Shown here: piece by piece, positions 1 through 7,296 of the stretch | How the letters are laid out: each line of letters begins with the position of its first letter | Position numbering within the stretch: position 1 is the first letter of the stretch | Source of the DNA: an uncultured Sutterella sp. | GTDB lineage: Bacteria; Pseudomonadota; Gammaproteobacteria; Burkholderiales; Burkholderiaceae_F | Length of the DNA: 21,612 nt | Reading direction: 5' to 3' | Assembly: GCA_937906995.1 (NCBI GenBank) | Contig: CALESB010000035.1 | Span: forward strand, 1 to 21,612 | Made by a program: the position numbers and the translations under genes | The notes under the pieces: model-generated | What the model was told of the DNA's origin: nothing | The model's database searches: none | What the model saw: the letters and a program-made list of their open reading frames with translations, nothing else

Positions 1-10
1 CCCCATTTAA

Positions 11-43
11 AAAGCCTTGAAGGTTACCCTTCAAGGCTTTTTT
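11..43. terminator. Bidirectional rho-independent terminator
   Basis: A perfect 13-bp stem (AAAGCCTTGAAGG at 11-23 with CCTTCAAGGCTTT at 28-40) encloses a TTAC loop. A T run follows on the plus strand and A-rich sequence precedes it, so it can act in both directions. It lies just past the stop codon of umuD on the minus strand and probably also ends a plus-strand gene outside the window. Confidence 0.85.
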
Positions 44-82
44 GCTATTGGACTTAAAATATCAATTTTTTATTCCATTTTA

Positions 83-688
83 TTACACGGCCTTAATCAC
101 AAAGCTTACAACTCCAAAAGTGATCCAGGTATCATTTTCATTTGGATAAATATTCGAATAAAGTCCTGAGCTATTCTCAGCTTTTAAATATATTTGCCCT
201 TTTTCTTTGACATAACGCTTTACTGTAAATTCATTGTTAATTTGCATGATGACGATGTCCTGATTTTTTGGCTCACGACTTCGATTAACTACAAGATAAT
301 CTCCCGGTTGAATTCCTGCGTCTATCATTGACTCGCCAGCAGCTTTTAAAACAAAAGTTGAAGCAACATTATCAATGAGCAATTCGTTAAAGTCGATAGC
401 TCCTTCTAAGTAATCTTCAGCAGGTGAGGGGAATCCTGCTTGTACAGAACATTCCGTTATTGGAATGCTGACATGACTGTTGACATGTACTGGAATTAAA
501 GGGCTTGCTTTTATAGAAGCTTTTTCAATGGCACTTCTTAGCCAGCTTACTCCGCCTAAATTACTGTAGAGTTGTTTTTCATCTGAAGTTAACCGTGCCG
601 TGATGCTACTATGCATAGCTTCATTATTAAATGGCTTTCTTCCAGCACCTTCTCGCGAACCGCCTCTTTTTGATTTTTTCTCTTGCAC
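83..688 (-). CDS. umuD: UmuD-like autoproteolytic SOS mutagenesis protein with N-terminal DNA-binding-type extension
   Basis: This is an S24/LexA-type self-cleaving subunit of DNA polymerase V. I place the start at a GTG at 688, because a strong GAGGAG Shine-Dalgarno lies 8 nt upstream. The longer frame would open with a TTG at 736 and has no such site. The 201-residue product has the cleavage pair A84-G85 (SVQAGFPSP), nucleophile S120 (AAGESMIDAG) and general base K157 (FTVKRYV). The G85-S120 and S120-K157 spacings match the E. coli G25-S60-K97 layout. E. coli UmuD has 139 residues, so about 60 are extra at the N terminus. They hold a basic GGSREGAGRKP motif and a stretch ITARLTSDEKQ..LGGVSWLRSAIEKA that resembles a small ribbon-helix-helix or helical DNA-binding unit. 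Unlike the usual umuDC operon, the gene is divergent from umuC. It may act as a LexA-like regulator, as the enlarged UmuDAb of Acinetobacter does. The polymerase role is firm; the regulatory role is inference. Confidence 0.9.
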   Translation of the reverse strand: MQEKKSKRGGSREGAGRKPFNNEAMHSSITARLTSDEKQLYSNLGGVSWLRSAIEKASIKASPLIPVHVNSHVSIPITECSVQAGFPSPAEDYLEGAIDFNELLIDNVASTFVLKAAGESMIDAGIQPGDYLVVNRSREPKNQDIVIMQINNEFTVKRYVKEKGQIYLKAENSSGLYSNIYPNENDTWITFGVVSFVIKAV

Positions 689-753
689 TTTGAATTCTCC
701 TCGATAGTTATGATATTGTATTACATATTCAAACAAAGAGACAAGATCCTAAA
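689..753. promoter_or_regulatory. Divergent umuD/umuC promoter region with central dyad
   Basis: Only 65 bp separate the two start codons. For umuD (minus) I read a -35 TTGTCT (744-739), an 18-nt spacer and a -10 TACAAT (720-715). For umuC a weaker plus-strand pair TCGATA (701-706) and CATATT (724-729) with a 17-nt spacer is possible. A dyad TGTATTACA (717-725), inside the imperfect palindrome GATATTGTATTACATATTC (713-731), overlaps both -10 elements. It is not a canonical CTGT-N8-ACAG LexA box. An operator for LexA or for the extended UmuD itself is inference. Confidence 0.5.
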
Positions 754-2016
754 ATGTATGCGCTTATCGATGGCAATAACTTTTATGCATCATGTGAAAA
801 AGTATTTCAGCCAAAATTGAATGGACAACCCGTTGTCGTGTTAAGCAATAATGATGGCTGTATTGTAACTTTAACGAAAGAGGCTAAATCCTTGGGGCTA
901 AAACGAGGAATGCCTTTATTTCAAGCTCAAGATATCATTAGTAAAGAGCGGGTTGTTGTATTTTCAAGCAATTATGAACTTTATGGAGATATGTCTCGCC
1001 GAATGATGGAAACTATTTCTTCATTAGTGCCTGAAATCTATATTTACTCCATCGATGAATGCTTCGCTTTATTAAATGACGTAACCAATCTCACTGAATT
1101 AGGTTTTCAGATTCGTGCTCGAGTTTTGCAGTGGGTAGGTATTCCTACATGTGTTGGGATTGCTCCAACCAAAACACTCGCAAAATTTTGCAATCATTTA
1201 GCTAAACGCTACCCTGCTTTTAAAGGAGTTTTAAATTGGAATGATTTGAGTAGAGAACGTCAAAGGAAAGCAATGTCATTGGAGTCTATAGAAAATGTTT
1301 GGGGGATCGGAAGAGGTTTGGCAAAGCGATTAAACACACTTGGAATAGAAACTGTTTTAGATTTAATCAACTTTCCTGCTTCTCAATTAAGAGCTTACTT
1401 CCCTGTAACATTATTGAGAACAGTGCAGGAGCTCAACGGTATTGAGGCAATTGAATTTGAGTTTGACATCGAAGATAGGCAGCAAGTTCTACGAAGTAGA
1501 AGCTTTTCTAGAGAGGTTTATGAACTTGAACAGATACAAAGTGCGATTGCAATGCATGCTGAGGAAGCGGCAAAAATCTTGCGAGCTAAGCACCAGTGTT
1601 GTCACAGTATTTCGACTTTCATCTATAGTAACCGATTCAAACCAGAAGCAGGCAATCACAATGGTTATGACACATACTCTTTAATTCATCCAATAAATGA
1701 TACGACTACGATTCGCAATATTGCAGTGAAATTAACAAGAAATTGTTGGAAACACGGCATTGGATACAAGAAAGCAGGTGTTATTTTGCAAGGGTTAGAG
1801 AAGGAAACTGATACAACATTAGACCTTTTTTCTCCTCAAGAGAATCTTCGAAAACAAAAGCTATCTGCAGTGATAGATCAGCTCAATGCCAGGTGGGGGA
1901 AGGGGACGATTCAAAGCGCATTAATTCTTTCACCTAAAAAGGATTGGCAGATGAAACGGGAACATTTAAGCCCATCGTATACAACTCGTTGGAATGATGT
2001 ACTTTGTGTCTTCTAA
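754..2016 (+). CDS. umuC: DNA polymerase V catalytic subunit UmuC (Y-family)
   Basis: This is an error-prone translesion polymerase that works with cleaved UmuD and the sliding clamp during the SOS response. The 420-residue length is close to E. coli UmuC (422). The N terminus MYALIDGNNFYASCE contains metal ligand D6 and steric-gate residue Y11. The SIDECF motif supplies the catalytic D101 and E102. A helix-hairpin-helix thumb region is around residues 180-215 (WGIGRGLAKRLNTLGI). A clamp-binding-type LDLF motif sits at 356-359, where E. coli has its clamp motif. The product looks full-length and active. The Shine-Dalgarno is weak (purine-rich AAGAGACAAG), which suits a tightly limited enzyme. 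It is divergent from umuD, from which it would need its partner in trans. Confidence 0.96.
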   Translation: MYALIDGNNFYASCEKVFQPKLNGQPVVVLSNNDGCIVTLTKEAKSLGLKRGMPLFQAQDIISKERVVVFSSNYELYGDMSRRMMETISSLVPEIYIYSIDECFALLNDVTNLTELGFQIRARVLQWVGIPTCVGIAPTKTLAKFCNHLAKRYPAFKGVLNWNDLSRERQRKAMSLESIENVWGIGRGLAKRLNTLGIETVLDLINFPASQLRAYFPVTLLRTVQELNGIEAIEFEFDIEDRQQVLRSRSFSREVYELEQIQSAIAMHAEEAAKILRAKHQCCHSISTFIYSNRFKPEAGNHNGYDTYSLIHPINDTTTIRNIAVKLTRNCWKHGIGYKKAGVILQGLEKETDTTLDLFSPQENLRKQKLSAVIDQLNARWGKGTIQSALILSPKKDWQMKREHLSPSYTTRWNDVLCVF

Positions 2017-2048
2017 AATAGTGCTGTTATTTTGATTGCTATAAAAAC

Positions 2049-2082
2049 AAAAAGTGAGGCAGTTTGACTACCTCACTTTTTT
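2049..2082. terminator. Bidirectional terminator between convergent umuC and iaaA
   Basis: The stem AAAAAGTGAGG (2049-2059) pairs with CCTCACTTTTT (2071-2081), and an inner AGT/ACT pairing extends it. Poly-A on one side and poly-T on the other let it serve both umuC (plus) and the asparaginase gene ending at 2098 (minus). Confidence 0.85.
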
Positions 2083-2097
2083 ATCAAAGGCTATAGA

Positions 2098-3165
2098 TTA
2101 CTTAGCTTTGAAATGACGCAATTGTTCATCACCGAACATAGCGGTCATCGGGACGCCCTTAGAGTCGATCATACCGCGATGCATACCACCGGAGTTCATC
2201 GGGAAGGCGAAGTTACCCTTAGCGTCGAGAATAATCATACCGCCCGTGCCCTTGATATCACCGATTTCTTTGATCACTGCATCACCAGCCTTTTGAACGT
2301 TTTCACCCAAGTGCGTATAACGGGAGTGAACGTTGTAAGCGGCAGACGTACGAATGAACATTTCGCCAGAACCCGTTGCAGATACTGCGACGGACTTATT
2401 ATTAGCGTAGGTGCCAGCACCAATCACAGGACTGTCACCGATACGACCATAGCGCTTATTGGTCATACCACCCGTGGAGGTACCTGCTGCAAGGTTACCG
2501 TCTTTATCTAAGGCAACAGCACCAACCGTACCATACTTATAGTCATACATTAACGGATCAATGTAGAGCTCTGCGTTAGCAGTCTTTTTCTTTGTGGCGC
2601 CATCGTGGTCAAGAATAACTTGTTCTTTTTCTTGAGCTTTCTTGAGTTGGTCATAACGGTTTTGCGTGAAGAACCACTTCGGATCAACCGTTTCTGCGCC
2701 GTTTTGAGCACAGAACTTTTCAGCGCCCTTCGTCGCCATCATAACGTGAGGAGACTTCGTACGAACGAGGTCTGCACAATTAATCGGGTGCTTAATATTG
2801 GTAACACCAGCAACAGCACCTGCCATAAGGGTCTTACCGTCCATGATAGAAGAGTCAAGTTCGTTCTTGCCTTCATTTGTGAACACAGCACCACGACCAG
2901 CATTAAAGATCGGATTGAGTTCCATTTCGTTGATAGCAGCCTTCACTGCATCAATAGCCGTACCACCGCTGGCTAAAACTTTGTTACCAGCAAGAAGAGC
3001 CTTTTGGAGACCTGCATGGTATTCAGCTTGTTGTTCAGGGGTAAAACGGTCAACAGTAATGTTGCCGGCACCACCGTGAATAACAAGGCGATATTGTGCG
3101 TCGGCGGCGTTTGCAGCAACAGCAAACGTGAGACCAAGGGCCATAGCAAGAAGTTGCTTCTTCAT
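2098..3165 (-). CDS. iaaA: Exported isoaspartyl peptidase / plant-type L-asparaginase (Ntn hydrolase)
   Basis: The enzyme hydrolyses isoaspartyl dipeptides and L-asparagine to aspartate. It is made as a precursor that self-cleaves into alpha and beta chains. I start it at the ATG at 3165, which has AAGGA 7 nt upstream and opens a signal peptide (MKKQLLAMALGLTFAVAANA, cleavage after about residue 20). A longer frame reaching 3216 lacks this logic. In the 355-residue product the nucleophile is T213 in YGTVGAVALD, which becomes the N terminus of the beta chain. It is followed by the conserved GTSTGGMTNK and RIGDSPVIGAG segments. FNAGRGAVF and ELDSSIMDG in the alpha chain are also family hallmarks. 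E. coli IaaA is cytoplasmic, so the signal peptide points to periplasmic activity. It is divergent from ansB, a second exported asparaginase of a different fold. Confidence 0.93.
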   Translation of the reverse strand: MKKQLLAMALGLTFAVAANAADAQYRLVIHGGAGNITVDRFTPEQQAEYHAGLQKALLAGNKVLASGGTAIDAVKAAINEMELNPIFNAGRGAVFTNEGKNELDSSIMDGKTLMAGAVAGVTNIKHPINCADLVRTKSPHVMMATKGAEKFCAQNGAETVDPKWFFTQNRYDQLKKAQEKEQVILDHDGATKKKTANAELYIDPLMYDYKYGTVGAVALDKDGNLAAGTSTGGMTNKRYGRIGDSPVIGAGTYANNKSVAVSATGSGEMFIRTSAAYNVHSRYTHLGENVQKAGDAVIKEIGDIKGTGGMIILDAKGNFAFPMNSGGMHRGMIDSKGVPMTAMFGDEQLRHFKAK

Positions 3166-3225
3166 ATTCAATCCTTTGCATATATTGAGTACTAATTTGT
3201 CTTGCAAGCTCAGCAAGATTGGGGA

Positions 3226-3254
3226 ATTATAAAAGTCGATATTCCTATAAAAAA
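3226..3254 (-). promoter_or_regulatory. Candidate iaaA promoter
   Basis: The minus strand carries a perfect TATAAT -10 hexamer (3231-3226), about 60 nt upstream of the iaaA start codon. The -35 region at the 17-nt spacing (CTTTTT, 3254-3249) is poor, so the promoter may need an activator. Confidence 0.4.
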
Positions 3255-3677
3255 GAGAGGTTAGGAAAACTCCTATTAAGGTTTACTCTTACTTTTTACA
3301 TAAAGCTTCTTTCAAATCTCAGTCTTTAAATAAATAGGATTCAAAATTAATTTCTCTTATTTCAATGAGTTATTTTTATGGATACTGTTTACTTAAGTTT
3401 TAGGTAAATACACAGCGAAGAAAACTTTTGTAACAACTAGGATAGGGCAAAATTACAGGAGATTATTCATTTTTTTATGATTGATTTTTATGTTGCGTCG
3501 CGAGAGCTAGATACAAAAAAGAACTTGTTTAAAAGAGGTGCCTTTTTGTTATATGTATCGATTGGGGGTGTTCAGAAAGTGTTTGAAAATAAAGAATTTT
3601 TCTCTAGGGGATAATCCTTGGGGGGATTGGTGAAAAATCAGTGTTTCCTCTAATATCAGGCTCTCATTATTTCAAAT

Positions 3678-3713
3678 TATAGTATTGAAATGCTCACTGA
3701 CGAGGGTTAGTGA
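3678..3713 (+). promoter_or_regulatory. Candidate ansB -10 element and downstream inverted repeat
   Basis: A TATAGT hexamer (3678-3683, 5 of 6 to consensus) is followed by an inverted repeat TCACTGACGA/GGGTTAGTGA (3694-3713; 7 of 10 positions symmetric, outer TCACT/AGTGA perfect). If the start of transcription is near 3690, the repeat lies at about +4 to +23, a repressor-like position. No good -35 is visible. The AGGAG Shine-Dalgarno of ansB follows at 3730-3734. Confidence 0.35.
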
Positions 3714-3742
3714 TTGAAAGGTACTTTTGAGGAGTTGATGTT

Positions 3743-4801
3743 ATGAAAAAGACCTTGATGGCTGCTGCGTTGGCCTTTGCTTTAGCTGGTTCTGCGTTTG
3801 CTGCAGAATTACCGAAAGTTGCTATTTTAGCCACAGGCGGTACGATCGCCGGTACGGCTGCCTCCAATACCCAAACAACGGGCTATAAGGCTGGTGACTT
3901 GGCTATTCAAACGTTGATTGATGCTGTTCCTGCCATGAAGCAATATGCTGATGTGACAGGTGAACAAATTGTTAAGATCAGCTCTAACAATATGACAGAC
4001 GACGTGCTCCTCACGTTGGCTAAGCGCTGCAACGAATTGTTGAAGGACCCGAAGATTAAGGGGATTGTGATTACTCACGGTACGGATACGCTTGAAGAAA
4101 CAGCTTACTTCTTGAATTTGACGGTTAAGAGCAAGAAACCTGTAGTGTTGGTTGGCGCTATGCGTCCCGCTACGGCAATTTCTGCTGACGGTCCGATGAA
4201 CCTTTTGAGCGCTGTCCGTTTGGCTGCTGACCCGCAAGCTCAAGACCGTGGTGTTTTGATTGCATTGAACGACCAAATTAATTCTGCTCGTGACGCAAGC
4301 AAGACGAGCACGACCGATCCTGGCACGTTCAAGGCTCATGAATTAGGTCTCTTAGGTTATGTCGCTGGTGGTACGAACTACTTCTTGCGCGATACCGCTA
4401 TGAAGCACACGCACGAAACGGAATTTGATGTTTCTAAGCTTGATAAGCTTCCGCGTGTTGATATTGTTTACTCTCACGCCAATGATGACCGCGCTTTGGT
4501 CGATGCTGCAGTGAAGGCAGGCGCTAAGGGTATTATTCACGCTGGTACCGGTAACGGTTCTATTCATAAGGATGCAGAACCGGGCTTAGCAGATGCGGTT
4601 AAGCAAGGTGTTGTTGTTGTCCGTTCTAGCCGCGTAGGCAATGGTATCGTTACGCCTGCTGGTGCTGACAGTGCATACGGTAAACAAGGTTTCCTTGATG
4701 GTTACTCCTTGAACCCGCAAAAGGCTCGTTTGTTATTGCAATTGGCATTGACCAAGACCAACGATCCAAAGAAGATCCAAGAAATGTTCCAAAAATACTA
4801 A
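3743..4801 (+). CDS. ansB: Periplasmic type II L-asparaginase
   Basis: This enzyme converts L-asparagine (and more slowly glutamine) to aspartate and ammonia in the periplasm. The 352-residue product begins with a clear signal peptide MKKTLMAAALAFALAGSAFA cut before AELPK. The first signature ATGGTIAGTA contains nucleophile T34, followed by Y48. The second signature THGTDTLEETAYFL supplies T114-D115, and K187 (DASKTSTTDPGTF) completes the second catalytic triad. Length matches E. coli AnsB (348). The AGGAG site is 8 nt from the ATG. It stands opposite iaaA and upstream of gltS, which suggests a module for using acidic amino acids and their amides. It is not fused or truncated. Confidence 0.96.
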   Translation: MKKTLMAAALAFALAGSAFAAELPKVAILATGGTIAGTAASNTQTTGYKAGDLAIQTLIDAVPAMKQYADVTGEQIVKISSNNMTDDVLLTLAKRCNELLKDPKIKGIVITHGTDTLEETAYFLNLTVKSKKPVVLVGAMRPATAISADGPMNLLSAVRLAADPQAQDRGVLIALNDQINSARDASKTSTTDPGTFKAHELGLLGYVAGGTNYFLRDTAMKHTHETEFDVSKLDKLPRVDIVYSHANDDRALVDAAVKAGAKGIIHAGTGNGSIHKDAEPGLADAVKQGVVVVRSSRVGNGIVTPAGADSAYGKQGFLDGYSLNPQKARLLLQLALTKTNDPKKIQEMFQKY

Positions 4802-4829
4802 TCTAATAGCTTAGTTAGTTTTCAGGATC

Positions 4830-4858
4830 AGGCCCTTAGTCATTGGGATTAAGGGCCT
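4830..4858 (+). terminator. Probable ansB terminator
   Basis: A 9-bp perfect stem AGGCCCTTA (4830-4838) / TAAGGGCCT (4850-4858) lies 28 nt after the ansB stop. Its downstream tract TAATGCTATTT is only partly T-rich, so termination may be incomplete. Confidence 0.6.
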
Positions 4859-5085
4859 TAATGCTATTTAGGAGTTTTCATTAGAATTAGAAACAAGAGA
4901 AACAAAAAATAGAGTCAATAGATAGCCCAATGAAGAAGTGTTTGCTTTTATGAACGATACATTCTCTTTGATGAAATAGAAAACATCGCATATTAATACA
5001 AAAAAGCTAGACTTCATTGATAGATTTCATATTGCTGATTGCTTTTCTGCGGAAGTAGGTTTAATTACGAAAAATTCAAGCAGAG

Positions 5086-5122
5086 AAACTCTCTGTACTG
5101 TTTGTACGAGAGTTTTTCTTTT
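5086..5122 (+). terminator. Rho-independent terminator with no adjacent gene
   Basis: AAACTCTC (5086-5093) pairs with GAGAGTTT (5108-5115). GTAC/GTAC continues the stem across a one-base bulge around a TGTTT loop, and TTCTTTT follows. It lies about 285 nt past ansB and 160 nt before gltS. It could be a backup terminator for ansB, the end of a small RNA, or an attenuator in a long gltS leader. Confidence 0.6.
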
Positions 5123-5227
5123 ATCTAGGTATTAGCACCAATAGGAACAACTCAATCTTAAGGAGCTTGTCTTAGAAACGAATGTAAATCTTACTGACTA
5201 AAGACAAAAACTCATTAGATTGGATAA

Positions 5228-5250
5228 ATAGCCACTTGGGCTATGTTTTT
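5228..5250 (+). terminator. Candidate attenuator in the gltS leader
   Basis: The hairpin ATAGCC (5228-5233) / GGCTAT (5239-5244) with an ACTTG loop is followed by GTTTTT. It ends only 30 nt before the gltS start codon and 15 nt before its G-rich Shine-Dalgarno, so it would interrupt transcription entering gltS. No alternative antiterminator is obvious. Confidence 0.4.
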
Positions 5251-5280
5251 GAACTTAACACTTAAAAGGGGGAAGCATTT

Positions 5281-6531
5281 ATGAACGATGCCGCCGGTGA
5301 CATTTTGATAATAAATGTCAACATGATTCAAGCTGTGGCTTTAGCCGTTGTGATGTACTACATTGGTGTTTGGGTTAAGAGCAAGATCCAGGTATTGGAG
5401 CGTTATTCTCTTCCAAGCCCAGTGGTGGGTGGGATGCTCTGTGCAACGACACTTTCAACATTGCAGTACTTTGGAATCATGCAGGTCAATTTTGACGGCA
5501 CGTTACAGAGTTTATTGATGCTTGCTTTCTTCACTACGATTGGTTTAATGGCTAGCCTCAAAGTCGTGGAGCAAGGTGGGAAACTTCTTGTAGGTTTTTT
5601 ACTGGCCGTTTCCGTTTTAGCCGTTATTCAAAATTTGTTAGGCATGGGCTTAGCTTCATTTATGGGACTTGATTACCACTATGGTCTTTTAGCGGGATCT
5701 GTTTCCATGATGGGTGGATTGGGTACCTCTGCCGCTTTTGGTCCCTACTTTGAACAAACTTATGGCATTGTCGGTGGTACTGCCGTCGCCATAACCTCAG
5801 CCACCTTTGGTATGGTAGCTGCATTAATGATTGGTGCGCCATTTGGTGAATGGTTAATTCGTAAGTACAAAATTAAGACACCGAAAGAAGTTGAACAACC
5901 AGAACCGCCACTGCATTTACCAGATGAAATGCACACGGGGATTATGAGTGAGCACGCTGCAGAAAAGCCGACGTTAACACATGACATGATGAAGGCTGTG
6001 GGTATTGTTGCCATCTGCATGGGATTGGGTTCGATTGTTTCTGGCATGCTTGGTCAATTGATCACGCTTCCTGGTTATATCGGTTCAATGATTGTGGCTG
6101 CAGTGATTCGCAATATCAGTGATTTAGATCTCGGAAAGTCTTTGCGTATTGACGAAAAGAGTCTTAACACGGTTGCTGACATTACGTTAGTGTTATTTGT
6201 CACCATGGCGGTTAATAGTCTTAAGCTTCATGAACTTGTTAACTTAGCCATTCCCATGATGGTCATTTTGGCAGCACAAACTATCTTGATGCTAGCCTTT
6301 GCTTGGGGTGTTCTTTTCATGCTCTTTAAGCGTGACTACGATACAGTGATGCTCACTGTCGGTGGTATTGGTTTTTCAATGGGAGCAACCGCTAACGGTT
6401 TGGCCAACATGCAAGCAATGGCTGAAAAGTACGGTTCTAGTCCTAAAGCCTGGTTGATTGTTAGCTTGGTAGGTGCCTTCTTGATTGACTTTATTAATGC
6501 TGTCGTTATTACAACGATGGGTGCAATGTAA
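5281..6531 (+). CDS. gltS: Sodium/glutamate symporter GltS
   Basis: This is an inner-membrane carrier that takes up glutamate with sodium. The 416-residue protein has two homologous halves of hydrophobic segments separated by a charged cytoplasmic loop at about residues 200-240 (KIKTPKEVEQPEPPLHLPDEMH). Family hallmarks are RYSLPSPVVGGMLC near residue 45 in the first half and GFSMGATANGLANMQAM late in the second. GSVSMMGGLGTSAAFGPYFE, the re-entrant-loop type Gly/Ser motif, is also clear. E. coli GltS has 401 residues. The start is supported by AAGGGGGAAG upstream. Placement after ansB fits use of acidic amino acids. A hairpin with a T run in the leader may attenuate expression. Confidence 0.95.
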   Translation: MNDAAGDILIINVNMIQAVALAVVMYYIGVWVKSKIQVLERYSLPSPVVGGMLCATTLSTLQYFGIMQVNFDGTLQSLLMLAFFTTIGLMASLKVVEQGGKLLVGFLLAVSVLAVIQNLLGMGLASFMGLDYHYGLLAGSVSMMGGLGTSAAFGPYFEQTYGIVGGTAVAITSATFGMVAALMIGAPFGEWLIRKYKIKTPKEVEQPEPPLHLPDEMHTGIMSEHAAEKPTLTHDMMKAVGIVAICMGLGSIVSGMLGQLITLPGYIGSMIVAAVIRNISDLDLGKSLRIDEKSLNTVADITLVLFVTMAVNSLKLHELVNLAIPMMVILAAQTILMLAFAWGVLFMLFKRDYDTVMLTVGGIGFSMGATANGLANMQAMAEKYGSSPKAWLIVSLVGAFLIDFINAVVITTMGAM

Positions 6532-6556
6532 CAACAAGAGCACTTATTAGTTAATC

Positions 6557-6590
6557 GCCCTCAAAGAAGAAATTTCTTTGAGGGCTTTTT
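6557..6590 (+). terminator. gltS terminator
   Basis: A 12-bp stem GCCCTCAAAGAA (6557-6568) / TTCTTTGAGGGC (6574-6585) is followed by TTTTT, 25 nt after the gltS stop. Confidence 0.9.
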
Positions 6591-6730
6591 ATCTTTAATC
6601 AATTGATTTTTATAAAAAATAATTACAAAAAATAGATGCCTTTACCTTTGAGTAGGATAGATTTTCACAATAAAGATTTGTTAACATCAAAATTCGATTC
6701 TCTAACAATTAACAATAATAAGGACACTTT

Positions 6731-7225
6731 ATGGAACTGTATTTTGAGCGACTAATGTATGCCACTCGTTGGCTATTGGCCCCTTTATATTTGGGCTTAT
6801 CTCTGGCATTGATCGCCCTTGGATTTAAATTTTTCCAAGAGGTTTACCATATCCTGCCCAATGTTTTAGCCTATTCAGAAGCTGATTTAATTCTCGGCAT
6901 TTTGTCCTTGATCGATATGGGGCTTGTTGGTGGACTTATCGTAATGGTAATGTTCTCTGGCTATGAAAACTTCGTTTCCAGTTTAAATATCGGTGAAAAG
7001 GCAGAAAAACTGGATTGGATTGGAAAGATGGACGCTGGCTCTTTGAAAAACAAAGTTGCTGCTTCAATCGTTGCTATTTCTTCGATCCACTTGTTGCGAG
7101 TTTTCATGGATTTGGAAAAGCTCAACAACGAAAAGTTGATGTGGTATGTCATCATTCACTTAACGTTTGTGTTCTCTGCTTTAATCATGGCCTTTATTGA
7201 CAATATGCACAGAAAGGCACACTAA
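6731..7225 (+). CDS. yqhA: UPF0114 family inner-membrane protein YqhA
   Basis: The 164-residue length equals E. coli YqhA. The family core is unmistakable: MYATRWLLAPLYLGLSLAL at the start, DLILGILSLIDMGLVGGL in the middle, then VMVMFSGYENFVS, GKMDAGSLKNKVAASIVAISS and LMWYVIIHLTFV. Three to four membrane helices are visible (about residues 10-32, 50-75, 105-125 and 136-158). The biochemical role of this conserved family is not established. It is monocistronic, with AAGGA upstream of the ATG and a strong terminator after it. Confidence 0.95.
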   Translation: MELYFERLMYATRWLLAPLYLGLSLALIALGFKFFQEVYHILPNVLAYSEADLILGILSLIDMGLVGGLIVMVMFSGYENFVSSLNIGEKAEKLDWIGKMDAGSLKNKVAASIVAISSIHLLRVFMDLEKLNNEKLMWYVIIHLTFVFSALIMAFIDNMHRKAH

Positions 7226-7247
7226 AAAATCTGTAGCAATCAAAATG

Positions 7248-7280
7248 AAGCCTCTGGCATTACAACCAGAGGCTTTTTTT
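7248..7280. terminator. Terminator between convergent yqhA and phnX
   Basis: A 10-bp perfect stem AAGCCTCTGG (7248-7257) / CCAGAGGCTT (7266-7275) is followed by T5 on the plus strand. On the minus strand, where it follows the phnX stop, the tail (CATTTTGATT) is weaker but usable. Confidence 0.88.
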
Positions 7281-7296
7281 AATATTTAAATAATGG

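Larger units (their letters stand above)
3166..3742. other. Intergenic region between divergent asparaginase genes
   Basis: This 577-bp stretch has no convincing gene on either strand. It is AT-rich and holds the promoters of iaaA (minus) and ansB (plus), annotated separately, an inverted repeat near ansB, and otherwise no structure I can name. I looked for FNR (TTGAT-N4-ATCAA) and CRP half-site pairs, because E. coli ansB is controlled by both, and found none. The length suggests one or more activator sites. Confidence 0.6.
4802..5280. other. Intergenic region between ansB and gltS
   Basis: This region of about 480 bp holds three hairpins (4830-4858, 5086-5122 and 5228-5250, each listed) and no ORF with a believable start. 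A possible promoter TTGATG (4968-4973), 17 nt, TATTAA (4991-4996) precedes the second hairpin. Together they would bound a transcript of roughly 115 nt, so an unrecognised small RNA is possible. Confidence 0.5.

Noticed and set aside
2113..2976. Long open frames on the plus strand inside the asparaginase gene
   Set aside because: They are antisense to a complete, motif-verified coding sequence and have no independent start signals.
3738..3746. Mini-ORF ATG-TTA-TGA overlapping the ansB start
   Set aside because: It is two codons long, and its ATG is only 3 nt from the Shine-Dalgarno, whereas the ansB ATG is correctly spaced. Probably chance.
5018..5031. FNR site upstream of gltS (TTGATAGATTTCAT)
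   Set aside because: The right half deviates at two positions and it lies far from gltS with no promoter at a suitable distance.
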